Positions 34,790 through 45,650 of a stretch of DNA of 64,000 bases are shown here, one piece after another (the first letter of the stretch is position 1; each line of letters begins with the position of its first letter). A program made the position numbers and the translations under genes. This DNA is from Rhizomys pruinosus (lineage: Eukaryota > Chordata > Mammalia > Rodentia > Spalacidae): NCBI GenBank assembly GCA_009823505.1, contig VZQC01009970.1, positions 62,001-126,000 on the forward strand, given 5' to 3'. The notes beneath the pieces were generated by a model. That model ran no database searches. It had not been told where the DNA came from and saw only the letters and a list, made by a program, of their open reading frames with translations.

Positions 34790-34990
34790 TTTCTCTTGTG
34801 TCTATGTATGCATAGGTGCATCCATGTGGGCTTATGTACATCTGTGAAGTCAGTGGCCCACAGAACCTAGAACTAGGGCATCAGGTCCCTTGAAGCTGTA
34901 GTTACAGATATTTATGAACTTCCTGACATGGCTGGGATCTGATTTCAGGTCCTCCTCTTAGAGCAGCACTATGGGTCACTTCTAAAGTCC
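34790..34990 (-). mobile_element. Degraded B2-like SINE
   Basis: In order: TCTATGTATGCATAGGTGCA, GTGAAGTCAGTGGCCCACAG, GGGATCTGATTTCAGGTCCT, AGAGCAGCACTATGGGTCAC. This is the reversed order of a tRNA-type SINE. Confidence 0.55.
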
Positions 34991-35102
34991 AGAAGAATTC
35001 AAACAATGTATTTGAACTTCAAAGCTGCTAAGAAATAACAAACAGTGGTCTTAATAAAGGAGAATCCCCACACAAAGCTGCCAACAAATTTATTTATTTA
35101 AT

Positions 35103-35232
35103 TTTTTGTTGTTGACTTTTTGTTTTGTTTTGTTGAGACAGGGTCTCCATGGAGCCCCAGCTAGCCTGTTAATTGCTATGTAGACCAGGCTCTACTTAAT
35201 ATCAGAGAACCACTGCCACCATTCCAAGCCAG
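35103..35232 (-). mobile_element. Degraded B1 SINE
   Basis: GTTGAGACAGGGTCTCCATG, GAGCCCCAGCTAGCCTG and TGTAGACCAGGCT are readable. The 5' half is worn. Confidence 0.75.
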
Positions 35233-36990
35233 AAATTGTGGGATGAAATCAAAATCAAAACACCTTCTTGGACTTGTAGCTACAGTTTCCATCCTGAGGA
35301 CAGTTTTTCATCAGGAAATCAATATTTAATGCTCAAGTAAGGTTTGCTTTATTAAAATGAACTAAAGGGGAAAGTTGAAATGACAATTTAAAAATGTGGG
35401 AATGAAGATTCCACATGTGTTTTAAACAAAATACAACTGCTTCAAGTATTTAAGTATAAATTCCTTATAAATAATGTCCTGCTTATAGATACACCTGGAA
35501 CTTCTTGTATTCAAGAATCTTGGGATTCTGAATACCTTTTTCAGAACTTTAGTATCTAAAGCATGTTCAGTAATATGTGGCAAATAGTTTCTGTGGCCAG
35601 AGTTAATAAGAGCAGGTCCACATACCAACTTCCTTTGGGATAACGAGAATAATACTCTCCTCCACAACGTCTTGTGTTCAATTTAGTTTTTTTTTTTTTT
35701 TATATTCAATGTTCTGGAAGTTTATCTGAGCAAAATAACACATGTAAAGTTATGTAAGGGTGTGATGATGAACTGGCAGTGTTTAGAATCAGACAGCCTG
35801 ATTTAGAATCTTAGTCTGGTTGCTCACCATCATAGTGAACCAGGGTAAATATTCTGACCTTTCTTCCAATTACTTCTTTTAGTTACAAAATTAAATAATA
35901 GCAATATTGACCTTCTAGGATTTTTGTGTAAATTTAATGATAACAATGTGTGCCTAAATTAAAGTACCATAAAATATTAGTTATTACAAAATTATAATGA
36001 CTTCTTGTACAAGAGAATTTAAGGAACATAATCACAAAAATTCATGAGATTAATACTTTCTAATTTACATTTTTTTCAGAATAGATTTTCATGAGCCTAG
36101 TTCTACAGCCTGGGCATCATTTCCTTTTGTGGATGAAAAAAGTAAAATTTTTGACTTGCCCAAGGTTATGCAACTCATTTATGGGAAGATTAAGTAAAGA
36201 AATCAGATTTTCTAATTAGTAGTTGAATACCATTTTCTCTACACTTAGCTGCCTTTTGCATGCTCCAGTATTCACATATTGATTCCCTTTCAATCCAAAA
36301 GCAAAGATAGTATGCAAAAGGAAGGGACTTAGCAAATCAATTTTCTATTACTTTTGTCATTAACGCAATCAAGTATCATGATATTTTTAAATCATCGGTC
36401 TTTCCTTACCATTGAAATATGACAAGGTTATATTCCTCTATGCCCCGAAAGTACTTACTATTCAATAATGCAGACCACTGACCTTATGTTCTCCTAGATT
36501 GCATGACTGCTTATAGTATATTATTTATTAATGAGAATAATAACTTTCAGGAGAATTATGCTTTTAGGATTTTCTTGTGGCATGTTATTTTCCATATTAA
36601 CACTGGTAACGTTTAATTGGAAAACTTACTTAAGAATGACCAAAGTATATGAACTTCTCCTTATCTATATTTGAGAACCAATTTAGTTTTTATAGGAAGA
36701 ATATATGTGATATATATGCTGGTTATTTCAAGGAAATATAAATTAAAATTTTATATTTATAAAGATAATTGACAATATCAAAAGCATGAAGTTGGGTACA
36801 AGAAAATGCCATTAAAGAACCTACAATGAGAGAGGAGGGCATAAATGCAAAATACAGTGTTGGGGTAACCTGTGTTGGCCGGAATGTAGTCCAGGGCAGT
36901 GGCATATATAGTAAAAACACCTTAAAACAGTCAATTTGGAAGAAACGCCCTACATAATTTGGAGATCGAATTCAGTCTAACAGATAACTT
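35233..36990. other. Unique AT-rich intergenic DNA
   Basis: A T run at 35688-35701. Nothing else recognised. Confidence 0.5.
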
Positions 36991-36999
36991 AATGAAGAT

Positions 37000-37800
37000 G
37001 GGCACATTGTGGCCTTTGAATATAATAGGTTTTGTGCACAATATAACCTAGAAGTGGCCACTTTTTGACTGACACATGACAGACTTATACATAAAACAGT
37101 TGACATATATGGAACAGTTAACAGACAGCTTGGATACACACATGCATGACTAGCTTAATCACTTAAATATACTAATCAGTTATCACAGTGAAACTGCAAA
37201 GGGGCAGGGGATGGCTGTAACCACAGGAGCCTGGCTTACAGCTGCAAAAGCTTGCCAAAGGGTGACTTAGTGTAATTGGGAAGGGTCCAGGGACAGATCT
37301 GGCTCACAACATAGCTTGCTTGTGTCTAATAGGCATTGGGTTTACCTGCTAATTTAATGAAACAGAATAAAAACAAAACATAAACAGCATTTGTTAAAAA
37401 CCAGTAGCTTAAGTAGCAATCTTATGAAAACATTAACTATATCCATATAAAAGCTAAAATGGAAAAATGATCTTAATTAGAAACAGATGAAAACATAATA
37501 ATTGAATCATAAAACTCCAACAGTGGACATTTTGGGATTAATTTGTTAATCTGTGTCGTAAATGCATTTCTGCCATATGATCAGATAAAAATGGCGACTG
37601 TGTATCAATGCCATGTGATCAGATAAAAATGGCAACCATGTCAGTGTGAATCAGGTGTGGGAATGGAGGAGAAAAGATCAGAGATGGGGGGTGGGGTCTG
37701 AGACAGAGAGCAGATCCTGGAAAGACTGCATGTAGCCAGTTTAGAAAAATAATTAAAAAATGGGTTTCATGGGTAGGCTTTGACACAGAGTTACCCACCT
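37000..37800. other. Possible ERV-derived segment
   Basis: GAAGTGGCCACTTT at about 37051 also occurs near 20408 within the ERV, and the following AT-rich text has a similar feel (repeated ACAGTT, GACAG and ACATATGGAAC-like blocks). No LTR or coding motif was found, so the origin is uncertain. Confidence 0.3.
37571..37644. repeat. 38 bp direct repeat
   Basis: TGCCAT(A/G)TGATCAGATAAA at 37571 recurs at 37609, continuing through AATGGC(G/A)AC; two units. Confidence 0.85.
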
Positions 37801-37963
37801 CCAAGCCTGGAGATCTTGTGTGTATTGGGGGGGGGCAGAAAATCTTTGCCTACTGAACACTGGGATCTGGCAGTGGGGTAGGCATGGTGTGGAATTGACT
37901 TGAATGTCTTCAATTCAGCAAGACCTCTCCACAGAGCCTGGCTCTGCACTCCTTGCCCCCAAA

Positions 37964-37966
<3 letters not shown>

Positions 37967-38013
<47 letters not shown>
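37967..38013. repeat. (GA)n microsatellite
   Basis: About 23 uninterrupted GA units. Confidence 0.97.
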
Positions 38014-38015
<2 letters not shown>

Positions 38016-38349
38016 TTTGAACTGCCCATAGTAACCTGTTTCTTCCAGGTAGGTCACACCTTGTAAATGTTTTATGAGCCTCCCCAGTTATTGCCATCAA
38101 ACTACCAAGTTTTCAGATAGTTCGGCCTTTGGAAGATTCTTCTTATCAAAACCACCACATTCTATTCTCTGGCAACTATGTACTCACTGTCATATTATAA
38201 TGAAAAATTTATTCACTTCGACTTTAAAAATATATCCATAGTCATGTCATTGTCATTCTTAATATTGCTCAAAAGTCTAAAATCACAATTGAGCCTCAAG
38301 GCCACCTCTTAATTGTTAACATCTGTAAAATTGAAAAGCATATTATATA

Positions 38350-39735
38350 CTTCAGAAATTCTGTGGCACAAAATATACATTACCATTACAAAAGGTTGGT
38401 ATGGGGCATATTAAGGAAATATAGAACAAAGCAAGACCAGAAACCAGCAAGGTTCTGTTTCTCCATGTCAGATGACGGGACTTTGTTCCAAGGGGTTTAA
38501 ATGAGTCAGATCCTCTAGCTTTGTTGTTTGCAACATTCATCTTTCTCTTGGGCTGGTTCCACTCCCTGTATTCTGCTCTCCTTGCCAGATTTCTCCCTGC
38601 TCTGGCATGTCCAGCCTCTCTGGTACCCATTGAAATCCTAGTGTCAACTTCACAGTTGCCTTTTATGGTCTTTTGGGAGCTCATCACCTCCTAAGGTTTT
38701 CTTTATTCAAGGGTTCCCGAACTTTACTGGGCCTGTTATCAGACTCTCCCTGAATCCTTGGAGGAAGTATCAATATCCCTCTCACTAAAGCATCTTTCAT
38801 GTCTCTAAAGCCATTACCATGTAGATGACATTGCCAAGATTGGTTGCCAGTTTTGAGATGGATCACATTTGTAGCTGCTATTTTATGCTGTGATATCTAG
38901 GAGCAGAAGATGTTTTAGGCTGTATTTCACAAGTTGCAAGCTTAGCTGGGTAGAGTCCTGCTCTAAGGTCATGCTGTATATTTTTCAAGTTCAGATGAGG
39001 AAGCCTCTCCTATGGTGCCTATCTCCTGAAGAATGACCTTCCTTCCAGCATGTGCAGTGGGTGTAAAATTAAGATAACTTGCACTCGTTTTTTTTTCTCT
39101 GTGCTGTACATTTTGTATTTCTTCTGGTACATTTGATCTTTTTACATTGTTCTCAGCATTTTCTTTATACCAGGCTCTTATTAGAATGACCTACACAGCT
39201 CTGCTGATAGCATTCAACCAGTTTTCTACTCCAAACTTCCAAATTCTTAAACATTCCTTCAAATCACATCTTGGTCAATTTCTTCAGAGCAACAGCCCAC
39301 TCTCTTATACCAATTTTTTCCCAATTTGTTTTCTGTTGCTGCTCTTAACACAGTGAGCAAGATAATTTAAAGACTGTAGAGTTTATTTGCCCTTACATTT
39401 CTAGAGGGATAAGAGTCAATTATGGCACAGAGGCATGTTGGCAAAGGAGGGCACATCAGAAAGCTGAGAAGTCACATCATTCAAGTACAATGAGAGAGAG
39501 AGAGAGAGAGATAGAGAAAGATAGAGCCTCGAGATAGCATAGAGAAAGAGAGAGTCTAGAAGTGGAGAAAGGCTGTGAAATCTCAGTGTGTGCCTACAAT
39601 AATGTGTTTCCTCTTGCCAGGTCATAACCTCTCCTAAAGTTTCCTTGACACTCCCCAAAATGTGACAGTAACTCAACCTGCAGAATACAGCATGGGAGTT
39701 TTTGCGTAAAGAAAGCCCTGGGAGACCAAGAGGCC
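38350..39735 (-). mobile_element. MaLR element, LTR plus partial internal region
   Basis: Minus strand: a diverged LTR (about 39735-39318), a degraded Leu-type primer-binding site (TGGTATAAGAGAGTGGG, about 39316-39300), and about 950 bp of internal sequence reaching 38350. The internal part ends in the same region that is open at 11815-12270 and 12766-13200. The frame here (38687-38352) keeps the ARRA.YREWNQPK segment, then diverges. Same family as the three-LTR element. Confidence 0.75.
39490..39555. repeat. GA-rich microsatellite, left arm
   Basis: GAGAGA runs broken by GATAGA, inside the MaLR LTR. The right-arm copy is the CT tract at 44500-44553, longer and purer. Confidence 0.9.
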
Positions 39736-40671
39736 TGAAAGAATAAGAACAGCAACTATAAATAAATATCATTAAACTGCAAAGTTTTTTGTAGCAGCAG
39801 AAGAAGTTTAGTCCAGAGTGAAGATGCAAACTGCTCATAAAGCAAAAAAATCTTTCCCATCTATACATATGAAAGAGCCTGGTGTTTAGAATATACAAAA
39901 CTAAACATCAAGAAATCAAATAGCACAACTAAAAATAAGCTATGGAACTGGACCATAAGACCCCAAAGAAAATATATAGATGGATGACTAACAATGTTCT
40001 CAGCTATCAGGAAAAGCAAATTAGAAATATTTTTCTAATTTTATTGGATTTTTAAAAATTGCATAGACTGTATTTGATATTTTAAAACTTCCCTATCTTC
40101 CTTAACCCTCCTAACCTTATCTTCACTCTGATACTATATATTATATAAATCATATATATATATATATAGATTATTTTTTTTTTTTTTTCATAAGTGTCTT
40201 TCACTGTGAGTTCAACTAATGAAGCCTGTTTAACTGGTCCAGGGTCACACACATAAAGAAAATTGACTGTCTTCCAGCAGCTATTGGTTGTCAATAGTTC
40301 CTCAGTTAGGGTTGGGGCTTCTTACTTCTCCACTCTTACACAGGATTTTCTATATATTGTGCTTACTGGGTCTGGGTCTTGTGCATGCTATCACCATTGC
40401 CAAGTTTATGTGAATGAATGACCAGCTATCGGGAAAATTGTATTTTCTTTTGTTCATAAACTTCCATATCTTAAATCTTTCTGTCCCCTCTTCAATGATC
40501 CCTTAGATTTGGGAGACAGAAGTTGAATATAGGAATCCTGTGCAGGCCTATAGATTGGCCAGTTGAGGATCTTTGTGTTAGTCACCATCTGCTAAGAGGG
40601 GAAACTTTTCTGGTTAGACTTAAGAGCTGCATTAATCTATGGATAAAATAATGTCGTTTAAGTGACTGTAC

Positions 40672-41035
40672 TAGATAGCTTCAGTTCAACTTGACACACT
40701 TGGAGCATTTACTAGATTAGAATGATGTGTGGTCATATCTATGAGGCATTTTCTTGATTAAGTGATGTGGGAGGGTCCAACGTACTGTGGGCAATGACAC
40801 CCATGGACAAGTTATTCTGTATTGTATAAGAAAGCAGGAGAGCAAGCCAGTAGGCAGTTTTCCTCCATCACCTGTGCTTCAGCTCCCCCCCCTCCATGTT
40901 TCTTCCCTGAGGTCTTACCTTGGGCTCCCGTTGACCTGGGAGATGTGAACCAAATATACTTTTCTCCCCCAAATGATATTGATCAACATGATTTGCCATA
41001 ACAACTGAAAGCAAACTAAAACAGTGAGGCAATTT
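40672..41035 (+). mobile_element. LTR-like rodent repeat, left arm
   Basis: ATAGCTTCAGTTCAACTTGA start, CAGGAGAGCAAGCCAGTAGG in the middle and a CAACTGAAAGCAAACTA end. Related to 52405-52815 and mirrored at 43030-43397. Family name uncertain. Confidence 0.6.
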
Positions 41036-41337
41036 AATCCTATGTTTATTTAGTGTAAGAACATTAGTACATTCTTCCCTATTGCCTGTTACCTGTCAAA
41101 CCAAAGGTTCATCAGTCTGATATCAGAGTCAAGCACATGCTCCATCTTGTGAAATTGATCTTAAATCCAATGAGAAAGTAGTTGGTCGCTTCCCTGACAT
41201 TCATGCACTATTGCATTAGAAGGCATATCTTGCCAGGGCAGTTGTTCTAAATCATGGGATAAAAGAATTGTGAAAGTGATGACTACTTTTCTCATGTACC
41301 ATTCATAGCACCTTCTAACATTATGAAAGCTAAATAG

Positions 41338-41612
41338 TCCATTTTCTGATGCAGTCTTTTTGTTGTTGTTCTTTTACTATGCATCCTTCTCCATGGGAAA
41401 TATTTATATCTGCGTTGTTGGTACTAGCATCCACATATGAGGGACATAATTTGTCGTTTGTTTTTCTGGGACTGTGTTACTTCACTTAACATAATGTCTT
41501 CCAGCTCCATCCATTTACCTGCAAAGTTCATGATGTTGTCCCTCTTTACCGCTGCATAGAACTCCATTGTATACATGTACCACATTTTCTCTATCCACTC
41601 GTCAGTTGAGGG
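41338..41612 (-). mobile_element. L1 ORF2 3' end, minus strand (left arm)
   Basis: Minus strand reads the end of L1 ORF2 (VEKMWY-like and YAAVKRDNIM region) beginning right after a 13 bp target sequence GAAAGCTAAATAG at 41325-41337. It breaks off at 41612. Confidence 0.85.
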
Positions 41613-41613
41613 A

Positions 41614-41841
41614 CCTCTTCCGCAGATTGTTCCCTAGGCTTAGAAAAGGGGCACAGATGGATGAGAAGTAAAGCAGTCCCCTCTCTCTGGAGCTGTTGAC
41701 TTGGACTCTGGTCAATTCTGGCTGTTTCCTTTCATGGGCTGACAGTTTGTCCAGGAATAACCTTTCGATCTACTGATGAAGCACAAGCAATTAGATATTA
41801 TAGGTATTTAAGCAGCACTAATAGTATGGTAGGTTACTTTG
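41614..41841 (-). mobile_element. L1 3' UTR part A in the spacer
   Basis: Same sequence as 8215-8446 and 48222-48515 (CTCTTCCGCAGATTGTTCCC onwards). Its missing continuation is at 44709 in the opposite orientation. Confidence 0.85.
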
Positions 41842-42730
41842 ACAATGGGACCTCATTAAACTCAAAATCTTCTGTACATCAAAGGGAAGCATAAAGGAAG
41901 TGAGGAGAAGACCCACAGAGTGGGAGGAAACCTTTCACAGCAGATATCATCTGCAAAAGGCATTAATTTCCAGAGTATACAAAACTACTCAAAAACAAAG
42001 AAGAAAGAAAACAAATGAATCACTCAAAAGATGGAGCAAAGATCTGAATAGAGACTTTACAGAGGAGGAGGAATTTAGATGATTGGCCGAAGAAACATCT
42101 TAAGAACTGTTCAACATCTCTGATAATTACAGGAAATGCAAATTAAAACCACTTTGAGAATATCACCTTACTCCAATAAGACTGGCTAGGATCAGGAACA
42201 CAAATGATACCAAATGCTGGAGAGGGTTGCGGGGAAAGGGGAACACTCATCATTGCTGGTGGGAATGTAAACTTGTACAGCCCTATGGAAAGCAGTGTGG
42301 AGTACCCTTAGAAGACTCAAAATGAGCCTTCCATTTGACCCAATCATACCACTCCTGGGTATATACCCACAAGACACAATTACTGCAAGATACATGCACA
42401 GCTATGTTTATTGCAGCTCTGTTCACAATAGCAAAATGCTGGAACCAACCCAGGTGCCCTCAACTGACGAGTGTGATAGAGAAAATGTGGTACATGTATA
42501 CAATGGAGTTCTATGCAGCAGTAAAGAGGGACAACATCATGAACTTTGCAGGTAAATGGATGGAGCTGAGAACATTATGTTAAGTGAGTAACACAGCCCA
42601 GAAAACACAAACGACAAATAGTTCCCTCTACTGTGGAACTAGTACCAAACAACCAGATATAAATAATTTCTCTGGAGAGGGATGCATAGTAAAAGAACAA
42701 CAACAACAAAGACTGCATCAGAAAAATGGA
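41842..42730 (+). pseudogene. L1 ORF2 C-terminus, plus strand (spacer and right arm)
   Basis: Reads the C-terminal ORF2 region: LIKLKSFCTSKGSIKE at about 41854-41900, KALISRVYKT, SDNYRKCKLKP, then the cysteine-rich HHCWWECKLVQP at about 42251-42288. From 42457 on it belongs to the right arm. A 1 bp insertion (GAGTGTGATAG against GAGTGGATAG in the left arm) throws it out of frame near 42470. It ends at 42730 next to CTATTTAGCTTTC, the reversed target sequence. Confidence 0.88.
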
Positions 42731-43029
42731 CTATTTAGCTTTCATAATGTTAGAAGGTGCTATGAATGGTACATGAGAAAAGTAGTCATCACTTTCACAA
42801 TTCTTTTATCCCATGATTTAAACAACTGCCCTGGCAAGATATGCCTTCTAATGCAATAGTGCATGAATGTCAGGGAAGCGACCAACTACTTTCTCATTGG
42901 ATTATAGATCAATTCACAAGATGGAGCATGTGCTTGACTCTGATATCAGACTGATGAACCTTTGGTTTGACAGGTAACAGGCAATAGGGAAGAATGTACT
43001 AATGTTCTTACACTAAATAAACATAGGAT

Positions 43030-43397
43030 TAAATTGCCTCACTGTTTTAGTTTGCTTTGCAGTTGTTATGGCAAATCATGTTGTCAATATCATTTTGGGG
43101 GAGAAAAGTATATTTGGTTCACATCTCCCAGGTCAAGGGAGCCCAAGGTAAGACCTCAGGGAAGAAACATGGAGGGGGGGGAGCTGAAGCACAGGTGATG
43201 GAGGAAAACTGCCTACTGGCTTGCTCCCTGCTTTCTTATACAATACAGAATAACTTGCCAGGTGTCATTGCCCACAGACGTTGGACCCTCCCACATCACT
43301 TAATCAAGAAAATGCCTCATAGATATGACCACACATCATTCTAATCTAGTAAATGCTCCAAGTGTGTCAAGTTGAACTGAAGCTATCTAGTACAGTC
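43030..43397 (-). mobile_element. LTR-like rodent repeat, right arm
   Basis: Reverse complement of 40672-41035, differing at several 1-3 bp indels. Confidence 0.6.
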
Positions 43398-43875
43398 ACT
43401 TAAACGACATTATTTTATCCATAGATTAATGCAGCTCTTAATCTAACCAGAAAAGTTTCCCCTCTTGCAGATGGTGACTAACACAAAGATCCTCAACTGG
43501 CCAATCTATAGGCCTGCACAGGATTCCTATATTCAACTTCTGTCTCCCAAATCTAAGGGATCATTGAAGAGGGGACAGAAAGATTTAAGATATGGAAGTT
43601 TATGAACAAAAGAAAATACAATTTTCCCGATAGCTGGTCATTCATTCACATAAACTTGGCAATGGTGATAGCATGCACAAGACCCATGCCTAAGACTATA
43701 GTGAAAAATCCCAGAGAGAGTTGGAGAATTGGTAGGAAACTAACCTACTGAGGACAACTATGACAACCAATAGCTGCTGGAAGACAGTCAATTTTCTTTA
43801 TGTGTGTGACCCTGGACCAGTTAAACAGGCTTCATTAGTTGAACTCACAGTGAAAGACACTTATGAAAAAAAAAA

Positions 43876-43883
43876 AATATATA

Positions 43884-43914
<31 letters not shown>
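43876..43914. repeat. (AT)n microsatellite, right arm
   Basis: AT repeats next to an A run. The left-arm equivalent at 40149-40169 is shorter. Confidence 0.9.
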
Positions 43915-43920
<6 letters not shown>

Positions 43921-44499
43921 GAAATAAGGTAGGAGGGTTAAGTGAAGATAGGGAAGTTTTTTAAATATCAAAAAACAGTCTATGCAATTTTAAAAATCCA
44001 ATAAAATATGAAAAATTATTTTAATTTGCTTTTTCCTGATAGCTGAGAACATTGTTAGTCATCCATCTATATATTTTCTTTGGGGTCTTATGGTCCAGTT
44101 CCATAGCTTATTTTTAGTTGTGCTATTTGATTTCTTGATGTTTATAAGTTTTGTATATTCTAAACACCAAGGCTCTTTCATATGTATAGATGGAAAAGAT
44201 TTTTTTGCTATTATGAGCGTTTGCATCTTCACTTGACTAAACTTCTTCTGCTGTACAAAAACTTTGCAGTTTAATGATATCTTATTTATAGATTGCTGTT
44301 CTTATTCTTATCAGGGCCTCTTGGTCTCCCAGGGCTTTCTTTACGCAAAAACTCCCATGCTGTATTCTGCAGGTTGAGTTACTGTCACATTTTGGAGAGT
44401 GTCAAGGAAACTTTAGGAGAGGTTATGACCTGGCAAGAGGAAACACATTATTGTAGGCACACACTGAGATTTCACAGCCTTTCTCCACTTCTAGACTCT

Positions 44500-44513
44500 C
44501 TCTTTCTCTCTCT

Positions 44514-44553
<40 letters not shown>
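44500..44553. repeat. (CT)n microsatellite, right arm
   Basis: Nearly pure CT for over 50 bp; complement of the GA tract at 39490. Confidence 0.95.
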
Positions 44554-44558
<5 letters not shown>

Positions 44559-44707
44559 GTACTTGAATGATGTGACTTCTCAGCTTTCTGATGTGCCCTC
44601 CTTTGCCAACATGCCTCTGTGCCATAATTGACTCTTATCCCTCTAGAAATGTAAGGGCAAATAAACTCTACAGTCTTTAAATTATCTTGCTCACTGTGTT
44701 AAGAGCA

Positions 44708-44708
44708 N
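44708..44708. other. Ambiguous base N at the duplication edge
   Basis: One of only two N in the window. It falls exactly between the right arm (ends 44707) and L1 3' UTR part B (starts 44709). Confidence 0.98.
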
Positions 44709-45112
44709 GGCATGGTAGAATGTAAAGGCTGCGATTTGGGTGAATGGTGAAACTACAGCGATGTAGTCTGGACACTCATTTGATCAACTTGATTGAACAA
44801 ACAACCTGTCACCCCCCACTGGATGGTGGGGCTGTGGGGGTTTGGGCACAACAGCCTGCAGATTGGTTTTGCATGAAGGATGCCTGTACTCATGGATTAT
44901 CACTTATAGCTAAAAAATGAAAAAAAAAAAACAAAAACAAAAAACAACAACAAAAAAAAACAACAGAGAAAGATGCAAGACAGTTACAGCAGAATACATG
45001 ATCTGGGATGGGGTGGAGGTGGCGGGGAAGGGAAAGGGAAATATGCCTGATCTGAATTGGAAAATGATGTACGAAATGCACAAAGCATCAATAAAAATTA
45101 AATTAAAAAAAA
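44709..45112 (+). mobile_element. L1 3' UTR part B and A tail
   Basis: Starts GGCATGGTAGAATGTAAAGG, contains a G-rich tract (45006-45042) and the terminal block GTACGAAATGCACAAAGCAT, and ends in an A-rich tail. GAAAGCTAAATAG at 45113-45125 follows directly and equals the target sequence at 41325-41337. Confidence 0.9.
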
Positions 45113-45125
45113 GAAAGCTAAATAG

Positions 45126-45650
45126 AAGTTAGTGACAGCTTGATTTATCCTTGTGTGTTGTGTATCATATGTTTGTAGTGTTTTTAGCAATAGTGTCTTA
45201 TAGTAATGGTCTTGTGGGTAACCAAAACCAGAGACAATGTCTTAGTATTGTTTGATGGTCTATGGGACCCTTGCTCAACAGCTTCAAAAGAAGTCATACT
45301 ACTGCATGGGACTTTTTGTTAGCTTATGGTTTTTAGTAGAATTGATACCCCATGTTATATTAACTCATATCAATCTCATTTTATATTGTATATACATATA
45401 CTTTAAGAAGCTTCTGGAGTGGCAGGTTTCCATATAACTTTTGCTAAAGGCCTTATCCTTCACCATATTCCCTCTGCTAATTGCCCAACACCTTTCACCC
45501 TTCCTGCTCTATTTTTTCCCCTTTCTCCCTTCACTATCTTTTGTCTCTCTTCCCATGAAGACTTTTCCCCATGAGAGTTTACCAGTTTTCTGATCTCTAT
45601 TTATTTTCTAATTAAAACACACATATCAAATAATTTAAAGTTAATATCCA
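45126..45650. other. Unique DNA
   Basis: No recognised repeat or gene. Confidence 0.5.

Larger units (their letters stand above)
39340..41612 (+). repeat. Left arm of a 2.25 kb inverted duplication
   Basis: Matches the reverse complement of 42457-44707 along its whole length. It contains most of a MaLR LTR (39340-39735), GA and AT microsatellites, an Lx-like 3' UTR stretch (about 40200-41250), an LTR-like repeat (about 40672-41035) and the inverted 5' part of an L1 (41338-41612). Where L1 coding sequence can be compared, this arm keeps the L1 reading frame better than the right arm. Confidence 0.93.
42457..44707 (-). repeat. Right arm of the inverted duplication
   Basis: Reverse complement of 39340-41612. 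Identity is very high across 42457-43640 and about 43960-44707, and clearly lower at about 43680-43790. Most differences are 1-2 bp indels. An N at 44708 marks the outer edge. Confidence 0.93.

Noticed and set aside
39416..39898. 160-codon minus frame as a protein gene
   Set aside because: It lies in a MaLR LTR with a GA tract (read as SLSLSL) and is mirrored at 44293-44631 in the right arm.
42295..42583. 86- and 82-codon overlapping frames in the inverted-repeat spacer as a new gene
   Set aside because: Both are the L1 ORF2 C-terminus in two frames, split by a 1 bp insertion.
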